The notes beneath the pieces were generated by a model. It made no database searches. It was not told the origin of the DNA and worked only from the letters and a program-made list of their open reading frames with translations. A stretch of DNA of 64,000 nucleotides, from NCBI RefSeq assembly GCF_037975245.1, contig NC_092578.1, positions 15,356,321-15,420,320 on the forward strand, written 5' to 3'. The position numbers and the translations under genes are program-made. Origin of the DNA: Apostichopus japonicus (Eukaryota > Echinodermata > Holothuroidea > Aspidochirotida > Stichopodidae). Below are positions 46,850 through 59,899 of this stretch, one piece after another (the stretch's first letter is position 1; every line of letters begins with the position of its first letter).

Positions 46850-49600
46850 TTGGACTAGCCCTATTCCATAACAAAAGCTGGACCTTAAATCATTCCAGAC
46901 AAATCACCTTAGCAGGTAAACCTAGTTACCTCTGATTCAATCAATCGGCTGTAAATATACTGGGAAGTGGAGAAACGTTGTTTACATGAGCCTTAAGATT
47001 GCAACGAGCGCTGCAAATACGTAAGACCTCGGTTTACTGAGAAGAAATTATAAGTCTGTTTACGATTTATAAAATAGGTACGGTAAGTGTTTAAGAAGAT
47101 TCAATGTACTTACATTATTTACATATCTGATGCAGTTTGTATAGCATCAACTTTAAGCAGTAAGGGTGTGGATAAGCTTCGTGCAAGAAACATATATACG
47201 GTCCCATATAACAACATGTTTCTTCATTGTTTGAAAAAATACTTGACCAGTCCAGCCTTATAATAAAGTATAAATTGTGATGAGATTTCACAATCGAATA
47301 GAACCGAAAAATGTAAAATATCACCAAATATAATGTAGAATGCTTCGTTTCGCTATCATGTTTTAAATTCAGATAAAGGTATAAACAGTTTTCTATTTGT
47401 AGATTCTCCCACACCACCCCACCCCCTCCCAACAAGCTATTTACACAACGTAGTATTGATGGAGCCGTATGTAAATCACTCAGACATTAATTGGTCATTC
47501 AAAGGCCTATTTGCGAGAAATCTGACTTTAATATGGAAAACTGAATGACCTATTTAAAAATTTATAAGTTCATTACAATCAACGATATAGCTGTGTAATA
47601 CAGGCCTAAAGAGTTTGACATGCACCTTGCATGCTGCCATACTATAAAGGTAAATTAAGTTTGAGCATACCAGACCTTATTATTCCTTATTTGGGTTTAT
47701 TTTCAGCAATCAAGTATACTCTCGGGTGATCAGACTATCATTACAGGCGGAATTTAATTGAACAGAATGTATATATATCATGTTGCCAGATGACTAAAAT
47801 CGTTCGTATAGCCCTGTATTGTTTTGAAATATTTTATTTATTTTATATTATTATTAAATTCACGCAGCCACGCGTCCACACATCCACGCATAAACGCCCG
47901 TTTGGAGTCCAGACCAGAGTAGCCCATAGAAGAATCGATGGATCTCCGCACAAAATATGAATTTGAATATTAAATATTCCAATAATCACGGGGGTCTATT
48001 AACGGGCTATCTCTGGCAATAAAAAATTGTCATAAGCCGCTTTAAAATAAGATTAGGTGTGAAAATCTACGATAAGAAGAAAGAAAAACAGAAACAGGGG
48101 ATTTAATTCTATTTTGGCAAACCCTCCGATCGTTGTCTGCGCAATTTATAATACACGCGCGGGAGTCACATGCAGAGATATACTTGCCAAAACCGAATAA
48201 ATCTGATCTTATCGCGCTATTAATTCAAATGAAACCTGTTATTCATGAATTCAGAGTACAGGCAAAAAATTACTTTAAAGAGATAAGGCAGTTGAAAAAA
48301 AAATGGGCCAATGGGTATTGATTTCATCTATATATATGAGATGAGAGTAAAAGTGCCATTGGCATTTTATATGGCTTTTGGAGATCATATAAGGGTCGAA
48401 TTAGTTAACCTAACCTCATGAGAAGCATTATCTTTGAGATACGTGCGTGTGTGTTAGTGTGCCCATGTGTATTGTGCTGAACTATTGAACCATGTTAAGA
48501 AAAAAGCTGGAGTCGTTTAGGGGAAGTTTGGGTTCATGACCACGGCGGGACAGGGTACTTGGAGGGCGGGGGGGGGGGAGTGGCGTGCCGTGCACAAGAT
48601 TCTAGATGTGTGATGTGGAGGGGGGGGGCTCTAAATCCCCTCGACTGATTTAGATAGGGTCTGAAAATTTATGGAAGGGCCAGAGAGGAAGTGAAGCCGA
48701 CTCCCATGTAGAAGACAAATTGTTAGAAGACAATTGGTGCATACTGAGGCATATTTATACTATAAATTAGGTCTGTTTTGAGTTTAAACGCAGCGTTATA
48801 TGCTAACAAATACTATGGATTTTGTGTGTGAGCTAAATGGTCAATCGGGAGGGGTGGTGTGGGGGCGTTTTTACAATCAGTCGGGGAAGAATTAGACAAC
48901 TCTTCCGGGCACAGGACGACACCAGGAGCAGATCCAGGGATGTGTGTGTGTGGGGGGGGGGGCTTTCTAACCTCACCCAAAAACTTAAAAGTATTGCGTT
49001 ACTATCTAATTTATATATATATAGTCTATACATACCATACACCATTCGACGTCAACATTTTTTCTTCTTCTGTGGAAGCATGTATGGAGGTCCCTCCCTT
49101 TGTTCAATATGGGTATAGGTTTCAATAATCACATGGTCACACCCCCTGGATCCCATCATACTGGATCCGTCTGTGGCTATTCTGTGAGTGTACATATACC
49201 CCCAACCCCACCCCTACCTGACGTTGATAGCTCTCCACCTTTGATATCATGTGCACGCCACTCACTGTATACATAACAGCATAAATTAATGCCATCCCCA
49301 ATATAACCAACATGACACGTTGATTATTGCATGAATTGTTGCTGTAGGAGTAAATTTATAACATTATGTAAAAAGATACGTACATACACCCTTATACATT
49401 TTCAACTAATTTATTGGAATGGTTTTCTTTTAATCGATATAATTTATTAAGCCAATGTACATAATTTGGATAAAAATATCGCAGTGGATTTTCTTACGCA
49501 CACTGTCGTGGTTCGTCAAAATCAAAACTACATTGCTGCATTCTATCGTTTTACAGACAGTCTATAGGAATGAAATTGTCTACTCATTTCAAAACCTGCT
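46850..49600. other. Mostly featureless DNA with G-rich patches
   Basis: Poly-G tracts are at about 48568, 48620 and 48951. AGTGGCGTGC (48582) and its rough complement GTGCACGCCACT (49250-49261) might be ends of a decayed transposon, but no target duplication was seen. A 62-codon frame at 48133-48321 is protein-like but unproven. Confidence 0.35.
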
Positions 49601-49617
49601 TATTTGTGTTGAGTCAT

Positions 49618-50039
49618 AGAACGCCAAATGTTTTACCCTGAGGGTTAAACTTACCCTGAGGGTTAAACTTGTGAAAACGCGGCTCCGATATCACAATAAG
49701 TGGCCGCCATTACGGTTTACAAATCACACCGTTGTACAGACATCAACACGTCCTGTAATTCAAGTTCAAAATCCGAATCTTGTAGGATATTCAACTTTTA
49801 CGCCTCGAGGGAATGAAAACTTAGTTCATGCTACGAACAATATCAATATATGGGAGGCCGTTCAGGACAGTTTCGTACATGTATACAGCGCATACAGCAG
49901 GACTAGGGGGGGGGGGTTGGATGAACAATTCCTGTTTCGCAGTCATGTTGGAGATGCATGTTTATTATCGTTTGGCATTCTGGTTTGTTATTGCCAAGAG
50001 CCATGTACACCGAAAAATGCATATAGTGACACAGCTTAG
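49618..50039 (+). other. Open frame with a GT92-like motif, possible exon remnant
   Basis: The frame contains NIWEAVQDSFVHVYSAYSRT. This resembles the W...VYSAYxDxR start of the glycosyltransferase family 92 domain. A poly-G run follows immediately, and the sequence after it does not look like the rest of that domain. No clear splice sites or in-frame ATG are visible. A decayed or partial exon is possible; chance is also possible. Confidence 0.22.
49632..49670. repeat. Two-copy direct repeat of an 18-bp unit
   Basis: ACCCTGAGGGTTAAACTT occurs twice in tandem just upstream of the 49.7 kb open frame. Confidence 0.9.
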
Positions 50040-51928
50040 CTTAGTACGTTCATGATATAGTAAACAGTATCCAAACACTATAGTATCAAATAGCCTATAC
50101 TTTCAAAGCTTCAGTACTCTAGATGAGTTATATCCCCAGGCGAAATATTATAGAAGAAACGTGTGAGAAATTCCTGAAAAAGATGAACGTTGAACGAATT
50201 ATAGCTGGGGAGAACATTTTTTTCATGGTTTGAAGATTTCAGAATTGGTCTTCTAAGTCAAATATTTATTTATACAAGATACGCAGGCTATATATATATA
50301 TATACGAGAATAATATTTGGGGTGGGTACATTAAAAACCCTCCCCTCTCCACCCCACATACTTTTTTATCTTTGTTTGACGGGAAAATGTGTACAGGGAT
50401 CATAGAATTAATTCTTATTTTTGGAGGGTCTTGTGAATTCCGCCCCTCCCCCTAACCCCCTCCACCCTACCTTGACATTTCTTTCTCTATCCTGCCCGGA
50501 CCCGCAGACGGTACAAAAGGAATAATGTTTTCGGTTCTGGCAAGTCAATAATCAAAAGGATGAATTTGTTAGAAACATCAGCAATACTGACACTCTTTCT
50601 TGTATATATGGATATATTTGTCGTCGTTAGTTTTTAAGACGTTCAGTTACTCTCGTTTTATAATTTATCTAGGTTTAAATGATTTAACCACTTAGCATTT
50701 ACAATGCCCTTTGGTCATTTTTATCGCAAATTTACTAAATCGTGATAAAAGACTTTAATCAACCATACAGATTTAAACTGGACGAAATAAAAGCATATAT
50801 ACGGTCTCGTGAACAGACTGAGAAAAAAAGCGACCTTGAAAAGGATGGTCTATTTATTCAATTTACACCTTCACTAATCAAAGTTCAATAGTTAATTTCT
50901 TCCGACTCCCCGGTTTTTTTTTTATTTTTTTTTTAAATTCTGGTTGAGTTCAAAATTGAAAAGAATAAAACACACAAATACCTTCCAGAAAACTTCACAG
51001 AGGATGACAATAAAGCGACAGGAAGGAATTAAAAACTGACCCTTATTGCAGTGAATAAGTCTCTTTCGTGTGTTATTTTCTACGTGAACAAATTTCAAGA
51101 ATTACTGTTTCACTTCCAAAAAGTGACTTTTACTGCACTTATATCACAGCAGAGTAGCATATAGTGATTCAGGACCATAGTCATGGACTAGAATAACACA
51201 CCCCCATATGCGTGGTTGTCTACAGTGTTTGGAGCAATGGAGCTTCATGTAGGTTATCTGTATACCACGCAGCACGCACGGCATGGAGGGGTTGTACTGA
51301 ATGATACCCGGGTGCGACTCCCAAGTTGTGTATAGGATATGCAAGGTTACTGTGAGTGATGGGCCCCCCCCCCCGCCCCATCAGCATGGAAAGGAATAAT
51401 AAGGATCGCCACAGGCTAACATTCACATAACCTCAGTATAGATATGAGGCATTATGCAGCACAGGACATGAAGTCATTATAATAATATGCGAAAGAAATA
51501 TACATATACATGCAGAAAATGAAGACTTCAATCTCCCCTTGTCCTTACTGGTCTCTCGATGCCTCCGCCGTATGTAGGTATACGCCTGTATAGCTACACA
51601 TCTGTTAATGTTATATAGTATACGTTAGGCAAGCTATTTAAATCGACAGTTTCTCGAGGAGATAGAAATATAATGTTGCCGTGACATTGATGACATATAG
51701 AATATTAACGTATATAAACTGAATTTCCTTCTCTATACAGAGATACTACAGAAGAAGTTACATGAAGCGTTAAGGGCGAAGTTGAAACTAGATATCTTGT
51801 TTATTATAATGTTGCGTCCGACTAAAGATCGAAATTTAATGAAACTGTATTGAACGTGTTACATACTGCAACGAAGCTTCGAATTACATTACAGTGACGT
51901 CATGGTTCCCCCGAAGAAGAATGAACAC

Positions 51929-52201
<273 letters not shown>

Positions 52202-52241
<40 letters not shown>

Positions 52242-52370
52242 TATATATATACATGCATTTGTATATATAAATATATATAATGCTTAGATATATATATATA
52301 TATAAACATATATATAAATATATACATAAATATATATATATATATATAAACATATACATATACATTGTAC
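52202..52370. repeat. (TA)n microsatellite, interrupted
   Basis: TA runs with AAATAAATA, ACATGCATTTG and TGCTTAGA interruptions, following the SINE B 3' end. Confidence 0.9.
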
Positions 52371-53254
52371 AGAATTGTATACACGTACAGTACACACATA
52401 CCCGGAAATGTAAAAAAAAAAAATCATCATGAAGAAGAAGAGAAAACAACAAGCATCCATCGCAGAGTAAAATCAACGCAGTTATACCAGCGACGAGTTG
52501 ATATTATTCTGTTCATGACATTCTGTCGATTTTTTCCGCAATGTGCATCTAATCGACATTTCTTCGCTTTCGCGAAAGATTGGAGAACAAAGATTTTTTT
52601 TTTTCCTCCAATATTTTCGCTCGAATAGGCTTTGTTCATTTCCTCTCCGGTAAAGAATTGTGGTAATATAAAACCTATAGGGGATGGAAAAACATGTCTG
52701 GAGTATTATCGTACTAATTCAACATTATATATATACCGGTAAAAAATCACTCAGACAGGCCATTTCATTCATAATAGCGAAAGAAGTACCAGCAGAATAA
52801 ACTCATTTATGTGGTAATTACGGCGTATTTTAACGACGATGTATAATGTCTATCATTTGAAGCAAGAAGTTGTCTGTAATAAATTGTCATGTGTGCAGGG
52901 AATGAGTTAAAGCGGTATATTGCGTTTGGTCGTTAGCATGCTGTATATGAACTTTGAAGCATATATACAGACGCAGCCAACATCGATGTGTTCGAGGTAA
53001 CTTTAATGGACAACTTCCCAAAACAATTAATAAAAAAATGCTATTCCATCAGTTGGGAGATATCACAGTGGTTATGTTCCTACTACATGTTCCTATACAA
53101 ATAATACTGAAGACTTGATCAAGTCTAGATAAGACATCATACTATAGTCAAAATGGAGATGTCGAAGAATGAACACGTTTGTACTCTGCACCGAATTCAT
53201 AGCGACAGCCATAGGGAATGCAATCATTTTAACGTGACAGGCCTAGTATACATA

Positions 53255-53282
53255 CATACATATATATACATATAACATGTTC

Positions 53283-53376
<94 letters not shown>

Positions 53377-53377
53377 G

Positions 53378-53411
<34 letters not shown>

Positions 53412-53457
53412 TATACACATATATAAACATATACATATATATATATATATATATGCT
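53255..53457. repeat. (TA)n microsatellite, interrupted
   Basis: Several TA runs separated by AAATA, ACATA and ATGCTATA. Confidence 0.95.
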
Positions 53458-54002
53458 CATATCGGGTCTTGGTTTTCTGGTCGACGAAATTGTCATCTTA
53501 ACAACACTTTGTAGTCTGACAGAAGCAATCAGAAATTTTCCCAGCTTTGGAGGTGTCAAAATATCACCTCTCACTGCATGGCTTTCAAATCAGATGCGAT
53601 CTTCCAGATTCACCAAAAGATCCATAATGAGCTTAAAGTTGATAAATGGATTTCCATCTCGGCGGTTTGAAGGAGTAAATCCTGCTTAATAAAAAGACAT
53701 TCAGTGCTCTAGAGTCGAAAACCCCGCAAAGATTCGAAGTTGGCACATAACGTGCGGAGTACGGTGCTAAACTTTCACCTCTTCTAGCTCAAGATTATAA
53801 ACCTTGCAGAGTCTGTTATAGGCGAGTTATATCTGACAGTGCCCCTTAAAAGCCCAAGACCCAAACTTACTTTCATACTCTACATAGATTCCTTCCTTCC
53901 CACTGGCTGTTCCCATGCACTCCTATGTCAGCGTGTTGTGCGGAGTGTTACTTACAGAGAGAGTGAGAGAATGAGCGCGAAACATTAAAGTACTACGGAC
54001 AT

Positions 54003-54215
54003 CTATAGCCAATTTGCGCCATATTCAGTACATTTGTTGTATGTGATAATCTCATTCAAAGTCTGTTGATAATTTTCGAAAATGGACACATTTGAAGTTT
54101 TGATAAATCTGGGGAACTCATTAAATATGTGCAAACTATAATATGGAGTGTTGCGCTCATCCAAATTGCTTATTTTAGGTCTTAATAAGTTCAATTTATA
54201 GCCCACATGTGTCAT
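54003..54215 (-). other. Possible LINE-type ORF C-terminal remnant
   Basis: The 70-codon frame reads YYSLHIFNEFPRFIKTSNVS then IFENYQQTLNEII. This resembles the 'h-x-W-N-x-L-P...F-k-x-x-l' end of LINE reverse transcriptase ORFs. An in-frame TAA precedes the first Met and no reverse transcriptase core was seen beside it. Weak evidence. Confidence 0.2.
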
Positions 54216-55821
<1,606 letters not shown>

Positions 55822-56144
55822 CGAAGAGCTTTAAGTCTTTAGCATTTCCATTCTTCATAAACAAATTATTGGAAGTAGTCGATGTGTTTTTGCTATCTTC
55901 CTTTCTTTTCTGTTCATTTCCTCGTTAGAGTTCACATGTCTTTGGGCAAATCCATGCACCATACACCGAACCCTTGAAAACAAGGGAGGCAATTAGCAAC
56001 GACGAATCGAATAAGGTTGTAGAAGAGTGGGTTTATCTTCATCTCCGGACGGAAATAAATTATAGCTTGTGTTCATCTCAGCTGAGTCGGTTGTACCCTT
56101 TAACGACATTCACGACGCGAAATTCCTGGGCGCTTATTTTGTTT

Positions 56145-56303
56145 TTACAGATGCTCCGATGAAGTAGCAGCAGCAACCCAAGGTCCTCCGGCCAAAATCT
56201 TTAGAAAAGCTACAATTTCTTGCTTTCTCCTTCTCTTTGCTTTTTCGCTTGTTTCGTTCTCCTCTAGATACCGAAGAGTATAATCTTGTGAACTTTCTTC
56301 CAT
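56145..56303 (-). other. Exon-like open frame, unrecognised
   Basis: From ATG at 56303 the frame reads MEESSQDYTLRYLEENETSE, then a Lys/Arg-rich stretch (KAKRRRKQEIVAFLKILAGG), and ends ATSSEHL. Composition and codon use look protein-like and the local GC is higher than around it. A GTAAAA donor could follow EH. I know no family for it, and no partner exon was found. Confidence 0.25.
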
Positions 56304-56703
56304 AATTTTATCCGTATTTTTTTCTTTTGAAGATAATAGGAGAAAAGCTTTTAACATCGCAAAGCGGCAACACGAACATTTTAGACATTATAATCCTGCA
56401 GTTTGTTTTGTTTCAACATTTGCTATTTCTTGGTAGGTGACATGTGCTTTGTTACGTTGAACTCATGATATTCCTTCTGAATAATTGATCGTATTTTTTT
56501 TTAAAGTATATGCTTCTAAATTTCTATATGTTATTTCTCACACTGATATTAAGACAGACTATTTTGGCTTTTGAAGGTAATACGTTTTCATAATTTCCTG
56601 GTATATTACTTTAGATCATGAATAATAATTTTGGTTGTTGTGTTGAGGTTGTGTTTTGGGGGAATCTATATGCATGGTTACAGCCATTTGACTGCTCCTT
56701 CAG

Positions 56704-57068
56704 CTTTTTAAGCATGGCACCATCATGGTGCTATACCACGGTGCTAATATGGTACCATGGTTAACGCCGGTGCCTTCCAATCATAATGTCCCCGGTTCGA
56801 GTCACTCCAAATGTATGTCGTCGGTTACAGAGTTGTTGACAATTGACATTTCATAATCATGGACGTTAAATATGAATGCAAGACACTAACTTCGGTTTGC
56901 GGCTTTGATAAGCCAATGAGGCTTCTTCGCGAGTTCCTGCTTGCAGGAGGATCTTAATACATATATCAAGTTCATACCATCGTGCCATAAGGTGCTTATA
57001 TGGTATAACCATGGTGCTACCATGATCCCATGATGGTGTCATCATGGTGCTATACCACAGTATACCAT
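56704..57068. repeat. Cluster of CCATGG/CATGATGG palindromic motifs
   Basis: GGCACCATCATGGTGCTATA, ATGGTACCATGG, ACCATGGTGCTACCATG and CCCATGATGGTGTCATCATG lie on both sides of a SINE A copy, forming mutually complementary short repeats. Confidence 0.75.
56755..56970 (+). mobile_element. tRNA-derived SINE, family A, third copy
   Basis: GGTTAACGCCGGTGCCTTCC then B box GGTTCGAGTC (56794-56803), the shared body (ATAATCATGGACGTTAAATA, GAGGCTTCTTCGCGAG) and the tail ATCTTAATACATATA. The A box is partly lost. Inserted in the palindromic CATGG cluster. Confidence 0.85.
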
Positions 57069-57149
57069 CAACTTGTCAAGAGATGTAAATTCAACTCAAA
57101 ACGCATGTTTATGTCTTAGGCAATATATACAATTAAAGGAAAATAGTCA

Positions 57150-57230
57150 TCCCCCACACGTCGTGCCCCACCCCACCCCTCACCACCCCCCACCCCTCAC
57201 CACCCCCCCCCCCAACATCCACTCCACTCA
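57150..57230. repeat. C-rich (CCCACC)n-like tract
   Basis: About 80 bp of CCCCACC/CACCC with a 10-C run; the minus strand is G-rich. Confidence 0.85.
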
Positions 57231-58090
57231 CTCTTTCCTCACGCCAAAATACGCTAAGACTTCTGAATATGCCCGTAAAGATAGAGCAAACTTTGTACAT
57301 GAAGTAACAAACGCAAAGTTCTCTTTCTATCTGTTTATTTACCACCTGGATCCCCAACAGGACATCCTCCCATGGTTAGTCCCCTACCGTAACCCATCAG
57401 AGTGAACCCCCTCCCGCTTCCCTTCCGCACTGATAACAGACCTGCAATTTCACATTTGAAAACAGAAACAGAAACCGGAATGGAGAAATTGGTACCGCTG
57501 CATCACCAATAGGCCGTATCAAAAACAATGTTATTTCAATGAAAGCTTTCGTTACATTATAAAATAGAATTTGTTTCATATTTATTTAGGACTAGACATA
57601 GGTTGAGTGACGCAACGTATATGCACCACTTGGCAACAGTCTCAAATACAAAAGGGTGACGAAGCTGCGATCGACATGGAATGATAAGTTATCACAATAG
57701 CTCTTTGGTATATACTTTCCTAAAGATGCCAAGTGCATTGTGTGGACTTTTGTTGTTCTTCCTGTTTGATTTCCGATGACTAATTTCGACTATAAGATTG
57801 TACGTGTGTATATATATAGTATGCCTCAAGAATGAATCTGATGATAACACATATTCATTGCCCGTAGTCGTTGTCAATTTTCCACCGTATTGCACCAAGT
57901 TAGTGTTCGCTGTATCTCTGCTTTACTTCCGAGACACGGCTTGTAGGATTCACAAATAACTTCGAGTTGGATGGCGTCATGATTGGTCTCTAGAATAAGG
58001 CTAATACGTCACCAGACATTAATATAGTGTTGTTCGGTATAGGTGGCTAGGCTGATGGTGTAATGTTGACCTCCATTTACTGGTTTCGAA

Positions 58091-58182
58091 CTTCTGGACA
58101 TAACACACCATTGCCCATATAGCCCAGTTGTTTAGGACTGCTGCATATAAAGTGGGAGGCCCCGGTTCGAACTTCCCCGTTT
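58091..58182 (+). mobile_element. SINE B, diverged partial copy
   Basis: CTTCTGGACATAACA, CATATAGCCCAGTTGTTTAGG, GCATATAAAGTGGGAGGCC and CCGGTTCGAAC follow the order of the 52038 copy. The unique 3' tail is absent. Confidence 0.7.
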
Positions 58183-58249
58183 AAACAAAAAGCACAAAAC
58201 ACACACGCGCACATACACGCACAAACTCACATAATAAGCAATAAAAACT

Positions 58250-58303
58250 TTGTATATATATATATAGTATATATATATATATATATATATATAGTATATA
58301 GTA
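58250..58303. repeat. (TA)n microsatellite
   Basis: Two TA runs joined by AGTATA. Confidence 0.9.
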
Positions 58304-58789
58304 GATTACAGTGGGTTTCCCATATCAATGGGTTTCATTCTTGCCCAACTCACCGCACTGACACGTAGGTGTGCGTGAGAAACTATACAGTATTCAAAGC
58401 CCGTTGACTTTGAAATTCATCCAACCATACAAAGGAGTGCGAAAACGACTTGTGGATTTCTATGTGGTTCTTTCAAAAGAAAGGACAAAATATTTGAAAT
58501 TGTAGTGACTTGGAAAATCATGCATATGAATACATATACATTATTATGACCGAGACCTTGTGTTACGAATCAGTTCAGTGTTAACGGATTTTCTATTAAA
58601 CTGCAGTGAAATATTATATCAACAAGTGTTGGCGGTTAATATCCAATTGTCAACAGACATAGGTTCATAGGTCATTAATAATTGGCACGAATGCATACAC
58701 CTGGCAAGAACGGGTTGAAACTGGCATGTATAAGTCAATGTTCACGAACATCATACATAACCTATACATTACTAACAGTTGAGATATTA

Positions 58790-58935
58790 GTTACCCCTCG
58801 CTACCCATGTCCCCCGTCCCCTTCCTCGCCTCCAGCTCCACTGGCCTTCCCCTCCTGTCCCCTTCCTTCCCCCTTCGTCCCACTCCCCATTCTCAATCCC
58901 TTCTCCGCCCCCCCTTCTCCCCCTTCTCTTACTCC
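58790..58935. repeat. C/T-rich tract
   Basis: About 145 bp of CCCCTTCC-type sequence; the overlapping proline-rich frame is a low-complexity translation. Confidence 0.8.
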
Positions 58936-59589
58936 TCCCTTTGCCGTTTCGTCTAATTCATAAAAACAATGCTATAGGGATAGCTTGTATGCGACACCAG
59001 CTTCAATTGTGGGTATTAAACTTCTGTCTATTGCTAATATCAGTGAGTTCTCGTTATAACATTAAGCCTTATGATTATAACACAGATAACCGACTTACCA
59101 TACTTACTATACATACTATATACATACATACTTACTTATCATACATACTATAGGCCTACATACATATTACATTCCCATATAGAGTATGTGACCTATAGTT
59201 ACCGTGTATAAGTATACACTCTTTCTTTTCTTTTATCTCGGGACAGGGTAGTTTTATTGCTAACCATAAAATGAACCTAACAATATGACAATATAATTGG
59301 ATTGTGTTGGTATGTCAGTCTGCTTGCGTGAATATCTTATAAGTAAACATTCGTATAGACATCTCATTGTAAAGGAGATTCTGGATTACACTGAGTTTGC
59401 GATGTGCGAAACTGAATGTACCTTATTGAAACAAGTGACTATGTTAATGCAACGTAAATATGAACAAAAAACTATTGAGGTACTCAATAACACAATCACG
59501 TTAGAGATGATTCTGGGAAAGCTTCATAAAATTGAAAAGCGGCATTGTCTGTATTAATAGAAATATAAAGACCAACATCTTAAGAACGT

Positions 59590-59890
59590 TGCAGGAACCC
59601 ACGTGCCAAAATGTGCATATCTGTTTGCAGCGGGATATTGATTGGCTGCGCATACTAATTGGAATAATCCCACGCCTTACGGTACAACTGCACCGTTGCT
59701 GAATACATTCACTAGTAACTTCGTACCATGTACATATCTGTGTGCAAATGTACAGCTTCCATGCACACTATATATACCGAATGCAAATAGAATAACTCCG
59801 TACCATGCACACATGTATGAACAGATTCCTCGTATGTGTTCAATGCAGCCACTGGAAACTCCGTACCATGTTAATATCTGATCACGTGCC
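59590..59890. repeat. Degenerate tandem repeat with CGTACCATG
   Basis: CGTACCATG recurs near 59724, 59800 and 59864, and ATATCTG/ATGTGC words nearby are shared, suggesting three or four diverged units of about 65-76 bp. Confidence 0.5.
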
Positions 59891-59899
59891 AAGTAATAA

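Noticed and set aside
48920-49180. Transposon with GATCCAG-type inverted ends
   Set aside because: CAGGAGCAGATCCAG and CTGGATCCGTCTG are only roughly complementary and no target duplication flanks them.
59297-59557. 86-codon frame without low complexity
   Set aside because: No recognisable family, splice signals or conserved motif; the length is within chance for this much AT-rich DNA.
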